Below are positions 1 to 9,160 of a stretch of 64,000 bases of DNA, in pieces (position 1 is the stretch's first letter; every line of letters starts with the position of its first letter). The translations under genes were made by a program, and so were the position numbers. The notes below the pieces were generated by a model. The model was not told the origin of the DNA, made no database searches, and saw only the letters and a list, made by a program, of their open reading frames with translations. The DNA lies in contig JACIXY010000017.1 of the NCBI GenBank assembly GCA_014360195.1, positions 1 through 64,000 of the forward strand, written 5' to 3'. This DNA comes from Bacillota bacterium (GTDB taxonomy: Bacteria; Bacillota; SHA-98; UBA4971).

Positions 1-72
1 GCCCGGCGGGCCGTTAGGGTATGGCCCTTCGCCGGTCGCGGCTACGACGGCCGTCGGCCCACCAGCGGCTAA
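1..72 (+). CDS. possible C-terminal end of an upstream gene (partial)
   Basis: Frame 1 is open from the window edge to a TAA at 70-72 and would encode about 23 residues. Nothing in it is recognisable. It may simply be a chance open frame. Confidence 0.2.
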   Translation, partial: ARRAVRVWPFAGRGYDGRRPTSG

Positions 73-130
73 CCCGGATATGCGACCTGGCTTGTACCGT
101 CAACCAGTAATATACGAGGGAGGGGTGGTC

Positions 131-823
131 ATGGAAGAAGTTCTCCGAGAAATCCTGGGCGAAATCAGGGGTATGAAGTCAGATGTGCGCGAGCTGAAGG
201 AAGGTCAGGCCGGGCTCGAGACTCGCCTTGGTGCGTTGGAGGAAGGGCAGGTCAGGCTCGAGACGCGCGTTGGTGCGCTCGAGGAAGGCCAGGCTAGACT
301 CGAGACTCGCCTTGGTGCGTTGGAGGAAGGGCAGGTCAGGCTCGAGACGCGCGTTGGTGCGCTCGAGGAAGGCCAGGCTAGACTCGAGAACCGGATGGAG
401 CGTGTCGAGGCCGACATCGGGGACTTGAAGGCTGGCCAAACAAGACTTGAGACCCGCATGGAACGTGTCGAGGCCGACATCGGCGAGTTGAAGGCAGGGC
501 AAGCAAGGCTTGAGACGCGGATGGACCGTGTCGAGTCCGATATCAGCGAGTTGAAGGCCGGCCAGGCGAGGCTTGAGACGCGGATGGACCGTGTCGAGTC
601 CGATATCGGCGAGTTGAAGGCCGGCCAGGCGAGGCTTGAGACGCGGATGGACCGTGTCGAGGCCGACATCAGCGTGGTGAAGGCCGGACAGCTCCGGATC
701 GAAGCTAGACTAGAAAGCGAGGTTATCGATAAGATCCGCATTCTGTTCGATGCGTTCCAGTCGCACGAGGCAAGACTCGATCGCCACGAGGAGAGGCTTC
801 AAGCCTCTCGAAGAGGAACCTGA
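131..823 (+). CDS. long coiled-coil repeat protein
   Basis: A 230-residue protein made almost entirely of degenerate repeats. Residues ~15-85 are 14-residue units of the type LEEGQxRLETRxGA. Residues ~85-195 are 21-residue units of the type LKAGQARLETRMDRVESDI. Both are multiples of the heptad, so a continuous parallel coiled coil is expected. There is no signal peptide or membrane segment. I chose the ATG at 131 because GAGGGAGGGG stands just before it; an upstream ATG at 80 has no such site. The DNA repeats are 42 and 63 bp, so unequal recombination can change the rod length. A protein of the same style lies at 11793-12476. Function unknown; a scaffold or polymerisation role is only a guess. 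Confidence 0.75.
   Translation: MEEVLREILGEIRGMKSDVRELKEGQAGLETRLGALEEGQVRLETRVGALEEGQARLETRLGALEEGQVRLETRVGALEEGQARLENRMERVEADIGDLKAGQTRLETRMERVEADIGELKAGQARLETRMDRVESDISELKAGQARLETRMDRVESDIGELKAGQARLETRMDRVEADISVVKAGQLRIEARLESEVIDKIRILFDAFQSHEARLDRHEERLQASRRGT
791..809 (+). terminator. hairpin at the end of the coiled-coil gene
   Basis: GAGAGGCTT-c-AAGCCTCTC is a perfect 9-bp inverted repeat just before the stop codon of the gene ending at 823. No T-run follows, so it may slow or end transcription only weakly. Confidence 0.35.
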
Positions 824-928
824 TACTGCCTCCCGCGACAGCCGCCTCATAGTTACCAAGGTCGCTGAGACTCGGAGGCTTGCACAGAGGCGCGCTCATT
901 CTCGCATATCTTCACCTCACTCTGACAT

Positions 929-950
929 GCCCAACGAGAAGACGTTGGGC
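929..950. terminator. hairpin in the 824-1319 gap
   Basis: GCCCAACG, a 6-nt loop, then CGTTGGGC, followed by TAACCTTT. This is a plausible weak terminator between the coiled-coil gene and the secreted-protein cluster. The rest of 824-1319 shows no gene I can support. Confidence 0.4.
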
Positions 951-1319
951 TAACCTTTCGTAATCATTTGCCCCTCTCGACGACTGAGCGCCGCAGCTTC
1001 TACTGTAGACGAGAGTGCCCACGTTCGGCTGCCCGGACAGATCCTTCTGGCAGCTCTCTTCGCAGCCTGGCCCCACGATGATGGCCCGCATCCGCCTTCC
1101 ATGGTGTCCACGACCGTACTCGCACGGGCGTTCGGACGACGGGCCGAGCCCGCGCCACCCAGCCCTTGCAGCCAGCATGGGCGGGTTTTCGGGTTGCCGT
1201 TGTCAGGCCGCCGGCGACGGGCACGCCTCTTGCGGTACACGTCCATCCGACGGCGGTTGTTCGTAATGTACGAAGGCTGTCGTGAGCACGGACTTGTGAA
1301 CACGCGAGGAGGGCTATCG

Positions 1320-3110
1320 ATGGTGCGCCGGCGGACAGTCTTTGCGATAGTTGTCGGATTATTTCTGCTTGGCTTTGCTGCAGCGCCAGCCTTCGGGGAC
1401 TCCCTCACCGTCTACAGGCTTGAGCCATCCAGCGGATGGGTTGAACTCCCGCCGGTCAATCCATACGCCACGGCGGTGGGGGAGAACCCCTTACAGGGTT
1501 GGAGCAGCGCAGGGTCAGTATCCTGGCCGATGCGGGCGACCGCAACGTTCGAGCCGGACGTCGAAAAGGCCGAGCTTACCGTGGATTTCGTTCCTGTGTC
1601 CCGGGGCATTCGGCCTAACGAGGCCAAGCTCTTCATCGCGCCCCTCGGACGCCGCCTGGAGTGGAAGGTTGTCATCACGGTCCGCAACCCCAACGACATC
1701 GTGATGAGGAACGTGAAGGTGCGCGACGAGTTCGGCCCGGCGTTCCGCGTCACGCTGGCGGGGAGGCCGCACGGCGACGCCCACATCGAAGGCGACGCTG
1801 CCAAGGGCGGCCTGCCACTGAACCCGGCGCTCGTCTGGGACATCGGGGATCTTGCGCCAGGCGAAGCGGCCAGGGCCGAGTTGACTATGGTTACCGGCCG
1901 CGACGGTCACGGGAACCAGCAGTTCTCGCGCGAGGGGATCTACTCCATCGACACGGGAGCCCGCCTCACATACGTCCTTGCCGACAAGTCGCAGGTCCGC
2001 AACGCGCCCTCCGGGAGCGTCATCGCCCGTAAGGACGCCGACGCCCTGCGCGGGGACGGCGCGCCGTTTGACGTGGCCCCGGGGGCTATCGCCGGGGAGG
2101 GTTCCGCCGGCGGGCCCTCCGTCGTGCCGGTGAAGCCGCCGGTCACAGGGGCGAGCCTGCAGGTCGGCGGGGCGAGCATAATCCGCGACAACGGCGGGGT
2201 ATCTGGTGGTATAGGCGCGCGGGACATCGGCAGGACCGACCCACGGTTCACCATAACGGCCATGGGTAAGACGGCGAACGTCGCCGAGGACGGGGGGCAA
2301 TTCGTCGTTCCAACCGGCGAATATGCAGAGTGGGAAGTGAGCGTGAGCATCTCATGTCCCGATTTGCTCCTCACAGGGTGGCAAATGACCCTGGACTTCG
2401 GGCCGGAACTGTGGGCAGAGGAGATCCCAGGCTCCAGAGACATTGTGGCCGTTCCCGACCGGGGTGCAGGCCCTGCTCCCGGCATAGCCCGCGACCCGTC
2501 CACTGGCAAGGTCAAGGTGATCTGGAATCGGTCCGGCGTAGGGGTTTCTGCTGCCTCAGGCCAGTTCAAGCTGAAGGTGTGTACTGCGGAACCCACCGGT
2601 TATGAGGATCCAGGCACATTCACGTTCTGCGACAACATGACCCTCAGCTACCAAGCCGTGTTCGGCTCCGGCACCGTCACATTGAGCCCGCCCATATCGA
2701 TAAAGGCCGAGGGAGCGTATGCGAACGTATCGCTCAGCGCCACTCGGCTTGACTGGCGAGTGAGGAAGGCCGGCACATACGCGGCACTTGCTACAGAAAT
2801 GAGCTTCACCGGCTCCGGAAACCTGTCGATCCAGTTCGACGGCTTCGCCGATCTTGCGCGCCTGGACGGCGGGGCGGCGACCATCAGCACCTGGTATGGC
2901 TTCGGGCAGGATCTTGCTGCCGTGGAGTCTTCCGGGTGGATTGCTGCAGGAGACCTCAACCTGCGAGCCGGCGACCGCGGGCCGTTAACACTTGACCCGA
3001 CCACTCCGACCACGCTCAAGATGTGGTCCAAGATAGCCGTGGGCGAGGAAGACTCGTCCTGCGAGTACGAGGGTGTGGGGGTGATCACCTTCATCGTGAG
3101 CAACAATTAG
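1320..3110 (+). CDS. large secreted protein with shared C-terminal domain
   Basis: A 596-residue exported protein. Residues 1-28 (MVRRRTVFAIVV..FG) form a signal peptide. Residues ~85-200 look like a DUF11/conserved-repeat type beta-sandwich (WKVVITVRNPN..). Residues ~320-430 are another beta-rich region with an FKLKVC end, resembling a cohesin-like fold. Residues ~470-596 form a C-terminal domain (DWRVRKAGTYA..FDGFADL..SSCEYEG) that recurs in the next gene. The ATG at 1320 is preceded by GAGGAGGG; the frame is open further upstream but without a convincing start. No LPXTG or lipobox was seen. It heads a run of exported proteins with a chaperone-like protein and a secretin, so it may be cargo or a subunit of that system; this is inference. 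Confidence 0.75.
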   Translation: MVRRRTVFAIVVGLFLLGFAAAPAFGDSLTVYRLEPSSGWVELPPVNPYATAVGENPLQGWSSAGSVSWPMRATATFEPDVEKAELTVDFVPVSRGIRPNEAKLFIAPLGRRLEWKVVITVRNPNDIVMRNVKVRDEFGPAFRVTLAGRPHGDAHIEGDAAKGGLPLNPALVWDIGDLAPGEAARAELTMVTGRDGHGNQQFSREGIYSIDTGARLTYVLADKSQVRNAPSGSVIARKDADALRGDGAPFDVAPGAIAGEGSAGGPSVVPVKPPVTGASLQVGGASIIRDNGGVSGGIGARDIGRTDPRFTITAMGKTANVAEDGGQFVVPTGEYAEWEVSVSISCPDLLLTGWQMTLDFGPELWAEEIPGSRDIVAVPDRGAGPAPGIARDPSTGKVKVIWNRSGVGVSAASGQFKLKVCTAEPTGYEDPGTFTFCDNMTLSYQAVFGSGTVTLSPPISIKAEGAYANVSLSATRLDWRVRKAGTYAALATEMSFTGSGNLSIQFDGFADLARLDGGAATISTWYGFGQDLAAVESSGWIAAGDLNLRAGDRGPLTLDPTTPTTLKMWSKIAVGEEDSSCEYEGVGVITFIVSNN

Positions 3111-3440
3111 CGCGCTGTGGGCGGCTCGCACAACACACGCAGGCGTCCGGGGCTACGCGGGCGATGTCCAGCGTAGCGCGGTGTCGCAGTTGATCAGCGT
3201 GGCCTGGGTGTCCGGCACATTATCTGGATACGTCGTAACAACTTGATTGACATGCTAACTGAGCCTTGGGCATCGGGAAGGACTGACAAGGCCAGATAGG
3301 GCTCGAGACAAGGACCGTGGAACACAGGCTCGTAGACTGTGGGCTGGGAATCATGACCAAGTAACCCCAAACTCGTATGGGGTGACTCTTTCAAGGCCGA
3401 ACAGGCCTCAAAAGACCTGTAAGGAGGTTGAATTCTGAAT
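3111..3440. other. intergenic leader without a gene
   Basis: 330 bases with no supported gene. ACCCCA..TGGGGT around 3365-3385 can form a short hairpin upstream of the ribosome binding site of the next gene. GTGTCCGGCACA at 3208-3219 matches half of the palindrome at 20774-20791. I found no known riboswitch signature. Confidence 0.4.
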
Positions 3441-4151
3441 ATGAAGAGGATCATTGTGGTACTTGCGCTGATGGCGGTGCTTCTGGTGCCGGCCGCTGCC
3501 CTAGCGTATAACCCGGGAGTGGCTCTGCCGTCTGGTGCGACTGAAGTCGAGACATGGTATCTAAATGAAGCCGGGGAGTGGGTCTCGCAGGGAACCGAGA
3601 ACGCTGCTGCGCTGGCCCGCTGCTGGTCAAGCGGCCCGGCGCAGGGCGCGTGCAACAAAGAGAGCTGGGTCATCAACTTCACGCATCATGCGTCAGTCGC
3701 CCAGTGGATCGAGTGGTCCATCGGCGGCACCCGATGGGATTGGCGCATCAGGAAGCCTGGGACATACGCCGCTGACTGCATCAATTTCTCCCTAAAGAGC
3801 AATAACGACGTCGCCATAAACTACGATGGTTTCGCTGATCTCGCTTACCTCGAGCAAGGCGAAGGCGTCAAGCAGACTATCGACACATACTACTCGTATG
3901 GCGCCACGCTTGCCGAGGCTGAGGCAAATGGCTGGGTCAGAGCTAGTGATCTCAACAACGACGATGATCTGATAGAAGACAGCGCAGCCCTTCACGCCGG
4001 CTTGAACACTAAGCTCTGGAACAAGATCGTGGTCGAGAATTGCAACTCATCCTGTGAGTACGAGGACACCGCCACGATAACGCTTACGCTCCAGAACATG
4101 AAGCACTGGATCGATCCTGAGACCGGCAACTTCAAGAGCGTCCAGGAGTAA
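3441..4151 (+). CDS. small secreted protein sharing the C-terminal domain of the upstream gene
   Basis: 236 residues with a clear signal peptide (MKRIIVVLALMAVLLVPAAALA). AAGGAGG is well placed before the ATG. Residues ~95-225 align by eye with the C-terminus of the 1320-3110 product. Shared motifs are WDWRIRKPGTYA, NYDGFADLAYL, a YYSYGATLAEAEANGWV segment, LWNKIVVEN and NSSCEYEDTATITL. The two cysteines of CNSSC may form a disulphide outside the cytoplasm. Probably an exported structural protein of the same system as its neighbours. I do not recognise a named family. Confidence 0.75.
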   Translation: MKRIIVVLALMAVLLVPAAALAYNPGVALPSGATEVETWYLNEAGEWVSQGTENAAALARCWSSGPAQGACNKESWVINFTHHASVAQWIEWSIGGTRWDWRIRKPGTYAADCINFSLKSNNDVAINYDGFADLAYLEQGEGVKQTIDTYYSYGATLAEAEANGWVRASDLNNDDDLIEDSAALHAGLNTKLWNKIVVENCNSSCEYEDTATITLTLQNMKHWIDPETGNFKSVQE

Positions 4152-4269
4152 CTCGTCCCGTAACAACGGCCTGGGCGTCTCACCCTGCCGGATGAAACGA
4201 GCCTAAGACGAGTCCTTCCCGAAAGCCCTGTATCACCAGGAGAGGTGAGCCTTGCACGATACACCGGAA

Positions 4270-4300
4270 GATCAGGGGTGGCGGGCCGCCACCCCTGATC
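4270..4300. promoter_or_regulatory. perfect 15-bp inverted repeat in the leader of the chaperone-like gene
   Basis: GATCAGGGGTGGCGG, one base, then its exact complement. It ends 22 bases before the ATG at 4323, with the ribosome binding site in between. No T-run follows, so it could be an attenuating or RNA-stabilising hairpin between 3441-4151 and 4323-6170, or an operator. Confidence 0.5.
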
Positions 4301-4322
4301 GGACCAGAGAGGAGAGAGGCCC

Positions 4323-6170
4323 ATGATACTTCCTCATTTGTCGTGTTTTGATAGCCCTGGCAGATCCAGCCATGACACGAGCAGGGCTCGCCGGATTGCG
4401 CTGCATGCCGTTTTTGCGTCAATCCTCATATCAACGCTCGTGAGCTGTATATTCGGCACGGTGCAAGCCCAGGTGTCCATCAGCCTGACGCCGCTGCTCA
4501 TCGAGATCGCCGGAGCTCCAGGGGAGACGAAGACGTTCAATATCCTCCTCGTGAACGAGAGCAAGACTGCAACCTCGCATTTCCGGGTATTCACCACAGA
4601 CGTAGTTCAGAAACAGAACGGTGACTACCGGGTCGTTGAACCGGGTGAATCAAAGTATTCATGCGCGAAATGGATAAAGCTCTCTAAGGAAGAGGCCACG
4701 CTGGGCCCGGGCGAAGGGCTTTCGGTGGATGGTAAGCTTACGATCCCCAGAGGCACATATGGCGGGAGGTACGCGGCGGTTGTATTCGAGCTGGCTCCGG
4801 AAAAGAGGAAGGAAGAAGAGGTCTTTGCATCCACCGAGTTTGTGCAGAGATTCGCCACGGTAGTAGAGGTTTCTATCCCTGCGCCGAGGGTGCGAAAGGC
4901 CGTCAGCATCTCAGGATTCACTGTGAAGGCTGCCGCGGACAACCCGAGGTATGCGGCCGCGTACGGCAAGAATGCCCTCATCCTGATAGGCGAGGTGAAG
5001 AACGAAGGCAACACGCACGTCTTCGCACGCGGCTTTCTTACTCTGAGGGATGGTTCCGGAAAGCGCCTGCGCCAGATACCCCTTGGGTCAGGACGTGGCC
5101 TGGTGCTGCCTGAGACCAGTGTAAATCTGGTGTCTGTGCTCCCGTCCGGGCTTGCTCCAGGTAACTACATCGCGGACATCGCCGTGAAATACGGCGGGAT
5201 GAGGCCGGCGCTGGCCAAGGTGCCGTTTATAGTGGCTGCAAGCGGAGCCGAGGTAAAGGGTGTTGAAGGCGGAACGAGGCTTGCCCCGTTCAACGTGGAG
5301 CCAACCGATCTTGACCTTACCTATCCGCCGGGCGCAGTGGCGGCCCGGTCCATCGTGGTCGAGAATAAGTCCGACGTGCCCATCCATGTGGAGGGGAAGG
5401 CACTGCCGCTCGTGTACGACGAGGAAGGCGAGCTGGTCCAGGACGAGGCTGCACTCGGGGCCGCGCCCGCCGAATGGAGCTGCGCGGACTGGATTGAGCT
5501 GCGGCCTGCCAGCATGGATATCCGGCCGGGCGGTAAGCAAATGGTCCGCTTCATGATCAACATTCCCAAGGACCAGGCCGGCGGCAGGTATGCGAATCTC
5601 GTATTCACTGCAACACCTGCGGGAGAAGAGGGGGGCGCGGGGCGAGGTGCAGCGGCAAGCAGCGCGGGTGCGACCGGCAGGGCACCCAGCACTGGAGGCA
5701 GTCCTGGAGGCACCGTGACATCAGCCAGGTCTCGCGGGTCTCCCGCGTGGACCGGCGAGGCCGGCACGGTGGTATTCCTCACCGTCGGCAAGAAGGTGGA
5801 TAAGCTCGCGGAGCTCACGGAGCTCAAGATTGAGGACGGCGGCCCTTCTGTAGGTTGGATTTTCAGCACAGTCTTCAAGAACACCGGGACTACCCACGTC
5901 AAACCGCAGGTCACGTTCGGCATCAAGAAACACGTAATCCCCGAAAGCGTCCCGGGGATAGAGTATGTTGGTCCCGGGTCATGGCAGGAGGTCGATTCAA
6001 TAGACCTCGGCGAGCTCGACAACATAGTCCTCCCGGGCGGCACGAGGCTGCTCCGCGCAGGTTACGCGCGGGCTCTCGAGACTGGGAGATACATGGTGGA
6101 AGTCACCGTGAAATACGGCGGCAAGGCGCCGCTATACGTGTCGGGGGAGTTTGAGGTAAAGCAGCCCTGA
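4323..6170 (+). CDS. exported tandem pilus-chaperone-like (PapD/DUF916-type) protein
   Basis: 615 residues with an N-terminal signal-type segment (around residues 20-50). The body is a tandem duplication. Residues ~50-310 and ~320-615 each begin with a PL-type strand, a GETKTFNILLVN / ARSIVVENKS segment, a CAKWIKL / CADWIEL motif and a GGRYAAVVFE / GGRYANLVFT motif. This order is typical of the immunoglobulin-like domain of periplasmic pilus chaperones and of DUF916-like surface proteins. A Gly/Ala/Ser/Thr-rich linker (~residues 436-480) interrupts the second copy. GAGAGGAGAGAGG precedes the ATG. Lying between secreted proteins and a secretin, it may guide exported subunits; no usher gene is visible. 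Confidence 0.7.
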   Translation: MILPHLSCFDSPGRSSHDTSRARRIALHAVFASILISTLVSCIFGTVQAQVSISLTPLLIEIAGAPGETKTFNILLVNESKTATSHFRVFTTDVVQKQNGDYRVVEPGESKYSCAKWIKLSKEEATLGPGEGLSVDGKLTIPRGTYGGRYAAVVFELAPEKRKEEEVFASTEFVQRFATVVEVSIPAPRVRKAVSISGFTVKAAADNPRYAAAYGKNALILIGEVKNEGNTHVFARGFLTLRDGSGKRLRQIPLGSGRGLVLPETSVNLVSVLPSGLAPGNYIADIAVKYGGMRPALAKVPFIVAASGAEVKGVEGGTRLAPFNVEPTDLDLTYPPGAVAARSIVVENKSDVPIHVEGKALPLVYDEEGELVQDEAALGAAPAEWSCADWIELRPASMDIRPGGKQMVRFMINIPKDQAGGRYANLVFTATPAGEEGGAGRGAAASSAGATGRAPSTGGSPGGTVTSARSRGSPAWTGEAGTVVFLTVGKKVDKLAELTELKIEDGGPSVGWIFSTVFKNTGTTHVKPQVTFGIKKHVIPESVPGIEYVGPGSWQEVDSIDLGELDNIVLPGGTRLLRAGYARALETGRYMVEVTVKYGGKAPLYVSGEFEVKQP

Positions 6171-6245
6171 CAGCCGCGCGCAACTCACCGGCGGGGCGCG
6201 TGAGCCCTGACCGAGTCTAGGCTGATTTTGGAGGAGGAGTCGTGG

Positions 6246-7487
6246 ATGTTTGGATCAAGACGTTTCGCATCGGGCAGGACGGTCCTGCCAGGAAGGCTGG
6301 GGCTTGGGCTCGTGCTGGCGCTCGCGCTAGCGGTTGTCATGGTAGCCCTGCCACAGGCATCGATGGCGGAGGAGATTCTGGTGACGAACATCTTCGACGG
6401 CGCGGACATCTTGAGCGTCCTGCGTGACATCTCCGCGCAGACGGGCGTCAACATCATGGCCGACGCGACCGTCCAGGGATGGGTTACGGTCGAACTGAAC
6501 GAAGTTCCGCTAGAGAAAGCGCTCGAAATGATCGTCGTGCCGCTCGGCTACACCTTCGTCAAAGTGGGTGATTACTACGTCGTTGGGTCGGCGGACTCCA
6601 AGAACCCCAGCTTCCCGCTTCTGACCACCACCGAGGTGGTGAAGCTCAAGTACGTCAAGGCGGAGAACGCCGCCAAGCTGCTCTCGGACTTCTTCGCTCC
6701 GTACGTGAAAGTAGGCGCTGCCGATAACGTCCTGGTTGTCACTGGTTCTGCCAGCCTGGTGCGGCGCATCATGGCGGACATCGACCGCATCGACCGTCCG
6801 GCACCCCAGGTCATGTTGGAGACCCTCGTCATGGAGATATCGTCTGACAGCGGAAAGTCCTTCGGGGCCGACTGGCGCTACGAGGGCAGCGGCGGCCAGT
6901 CCGACACGACGGTGCCTGCCTCAGGCTTCGTGGATTTCGTGTCGGGCATCTGGGGAGCCAAGTACAACGTGGCCGGCGGTCTCGAGCACATCATCGCGTC
7001 CATGAAGGTCCTCCTGGAGTCGGGGAAGGCGCAGATCCACGCGACCCCCAGCATCGCCACGATTGACGGCGAGCCCGCTGAGATATTCCTTGGCAAGGAC
7101 CGTTACTTCACCGTCACGACGGGCAGCAACAGCGACACGTCGACGCGGCTTGAGTCCATACGGACGGGCGTTTCCCTCAGGTTCACGCCGCGCGTGTCGG
7201 AGACAGGCGAGATCCTAGTGAAGATCGAGCCCGAAGTGAGCGACGCTGTGGAGACGGCCGACGGCTTGCCTGTTGTGAACCGGCGCAAGGCGTCCACGTC
7301 GATTAGGGTGAGGGACGGGGAGACCATAGTCATCGGCGGACTGAAGCTGAAGTCCGAGTACGAGGCGAAGTCGAAGGTGCCGCTATTCGGCGACCTGCCG
7401 GTCCTCGGGCTGCTTTTCAGTAGCACGAAGAAGGCGTCCACCGAGACTGAGGTCGTGATCTTCATAACGCCGAGGATCATGCAGTAG
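6246..7487 (+). CDS. secretin-type outer-membrane pore protein (short, STN plus secretin)
   Basis: 413 residues. A signal peptide is followed by a TonB-short/STN-like N-domain (ILSVLRDISAQTGVNIMAD..VTVELNEVPLEKALEMI). Next comes an N1-like domain (VKLKYVKAENAAKLL), then the secretin core with VRDGETIVIGGL and the family signature VPLFGDLPVLGLLF near the C-terminus. It resembles PilQ/GspD secretins but is short, as in minimal type II/IV pilus secretins. GGAGGAGG precedes the ATG at 6246. Its product would form a multimeric gated channel in an outer membrane. Its position after the chaperone-like gene suggests export of the secreted proteins upstream. No pilus ATPase or inner-membrane platform gene is in the window. 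Confidence 0.85.
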   Translation: MFGSRRFASGRTVLPGRLGLGLVLALALAVVMVALPQASMAEEILVTNIFDGADILSVLRDISAQTGVNIMADATVQGWVTVELNEVPLEKALEMIVVPLGYTFVKVGDYYVVGSADSKNPSFPLLTTTEVVKLKYVKAENAAKLLSDFFAPYVKVGAADNVLVVTGSASLVRRIMADIDRIDRPAPQVMLETLVMEISSDSGKSFGADWRYEGSGGQSDTTVPASGFVDFVSGIWGAKYNVAGGLEHIIASMKVLLESGKAQIHATPSIATIDGEPAEIFLGKDRYFTVTTGSNSDTSTRLESIRTGVSLRFTPRVSETGEILVKIEPEVSDAVETADGLPVVNRRKASTSIRVRDGETIVIGGLKLKSEYEAKSKVPLFGDLPVLGLLFSSTKKASTETEVVIFITPRIMQ

Positions 7488-7574
7488 GCTGCGGAGATCA
7501 TCTCATAGGCGTCGTGGATCATGCGGTGCCCCGTGGCATTTGGTGTGGCACCGAGCCGGTCTGAGAGGCTGCCG

Positions 7575-7622
7575 GGCCGGCAGGCTGGTAGGCCGGCAGG
7601 TCGGCAGGCCGGCAGGCTAGGC
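7575..7622. repeat. 16-bp tandem repeat, three copies
   Basis: GGCCGGCAGG recurs at 7575, 7591 and 7607, each 16 bp apart, inside the 7488-7971 gap. Open frames crossing it are repeat-driven and not credible genes. Nothing else in this gap is supported. Confidence 0.6.
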
Positions 7623-7971
7623 AGGGGCCCGTTTGGGTTCGGTCATGTTGGGTCAGCCGGGCCGCCTGGATTGGCCGCGTCGCCCGGCCCGGCCGATTTG
7701 CGGGGGCTAAAACCTCTTGCGGCGGGTCGCGGTTGTCGCCGGTCGAGTCATCGGTGTCTACCACGTTGTGTCACAGGGCTGAAGCTTTGCACGTTCCGAG
7801 GTATGATTCTCGTTGACCGCAGGAGGCTGGAAGGGTGCTTCAGAGGCCGCACCGGAGCCAGGAAGCAGCACTCTTAGGTTGCAAACCCTAGCTTGACGAC
7901 GTACGGGTTGGCTAGTGTGCGCTGCAAGGCTGGTTTTGGAGCATCCTTATAAAGGGAAGGAGTGAGACAGT

Positions 7972-8976
7972 GTGACTGCGACGATGGTCCGTCGCCGGTC
8001 CGATCGCTGGTCCGGCGGAACGCACCGGGTTGCGCCTGCCACTGGCATGCGAATCATGGTGATGGCCGCGTTGCTGGCGGTGGTGGTGGCGGCGCTGTGC
8101 GCTGTGGCACTGCCACACACGGCCGCATCCGCCGAGGATTTCGGTTTCGTGGACCCGTTCGGGTTCGCGGACGCGCGGCTCATGGGCATGGGGTACTCGC
8201 ACGTGGCGGTGTGGGACGCGCCCAACCCGCTTTATTCGAACCCCGCCTCGTTCGGTCTCGGCAGAGAGCAGCTTGTCCTCACGTTTGGAGCAGGCTGGGA
8301 GGACACCACCGAGGCGGATAGCTTCAAGTTTGTCGCCGTCTCCGACGTGGACCGCGGTGCCGGGGCGGGCGGGTTCGCGTGGGGGCAGTATAAGTGGCAT
8401 GAGGGGGACGCGCTCTTCTCGGGCAACACATTCAATTACTCGGTGGGCAAGCGCTTTGCCGACTGGGGAGCGCTCGGGTTCGGACTACGTTACCTGCGCG
8501 GCGGCGTGACCGGGGCCGTGGGCGGCGACCCGGAGAGTGCGCCACGCTGGCGTGGCCTTGCGACGGACGTCGGGCTCATGCTGAAGCACAGTACCATCTC
8601 GCTCGGGGTGATCGCCCGCGACGTCACCGTGACGCGCCTGGCCTTCGATGACGGCACCGCCGTGACCGTGCGGCCAAGCTACTCCGCGGGCTTGAGCCTG
8701 CGACCTGCGTCCGGAGCGGTGCTCGCCATCGACGCCCACCGAGTCGCCCCAGACGACGGTGGCCGCGAAATCTACACCGGTGGTTTCGAAGGGTGGCTCA
8801 CGCCACACCTTGCGCTACGGGGCGGGGTCATCCTGGGGGACGGCGTGGACCCGGAGGCGAGGGCTTACACTGGTGGGATCGGCTTGCGGTTCGGCGACTT
8901 CGAGATGTCCTACGCGCTGCTCACAAGCGAGGAGCAGATAAAGAAACAGTGCATAACGCTGACAAGGCGGTTCTAA
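7972..8976 (+). CDS. PorV/UPF0164-like outer-membrane beta-barrel protein
   Basis: 334 residues. The GTG at 7972 follows GGAAGGAG at good spacing; ATG codons at 7984 or 8050 are alternatives. A signal segment (VMAALLAVVVAALCAVAL) ends near residue 54. The mature part starts with FGFADARLMGMGYSHVAVWDAPNPLYSNPASF. That pattern is typical of the PorV/PorQ/UPF0164 family, where a gapped AR.MGMG..A.A..D.....NPA motif begins a FadL-like barrel. Alternating hydrophobic/polar strands follow, and the protein ends in an aromatic Phe. An outer-membrane barrel next to a secretin argues for a double-membrane envelope. Function in this genome is unknown; PorV proteins elsewhere act in type IX export. Confidence 0.7.
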   Translation: MTATMVRRRSDRWSGGTHRVAPATGMRIMVMAALLAVVVAALCAVALPHTAASAEDFGFVDPFGFADARLMGMGYSHVAVWDAPNPLYSNPASFGLGREQLVLTFGAGWEDTTEADSFKFVAVSDVDRGAGAGGFAWGQYKWHEGDALFSGNTFNYSVGKRFADWGALGFGLRYLRGGVTGAVGGDPESAPRWRGLATDVGLMLKHSTISLGVIARDVTVTRLAFDDGTAVTVRPSYSAGLSLRPASGAVLAIDAHRVAPDDGGREIYTGGFEGWLTPHLALRGGVILGDGVDPEARAYTGGIGLRFGDFEMSYALLTSEEQIKKQCITLTRRF

Positions 8977-9005
8977 TGCGCGGGCGACTTCTTGACCTTC
9001 TTGGT

Positions 9006-9049
9006 GGGTTGCCGGTGTTGCACTCGCTCTTTGGGGCCGCTGGCAACCC
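9006..9049. repeat. dispersed hairpin element, copy A
   Basis: GGGTTGCC and GGCAACCC form an 8-bp stem. The first 20 bases, GGGTTGCCGGTGTTGCACTC, occur again exactly, in inverse orientation, inside the element at 36702-36900. Related but diverged copies lie at 10819-10924 and 41828-41915. All four copies are intergenic. Confidence 0.6.
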
Positions 9050-9160
9050 TTCCTGCTGCCGGCGGAGAAACACCCTACTGCTGGAGATAACAGCAAACGG
9101 TTTGCCGATTGTATGCTGCACAATCGTGCGATTACCAGCGAATTGGCCGCAAGACAATTA

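Noticed and set aside
7521-7877. 118-codon frame after the secretin gene
   Set aside because: Half of it is the 16-bp repeat translated (GRQAGRPAGRQAG), with no ribosome binding site.
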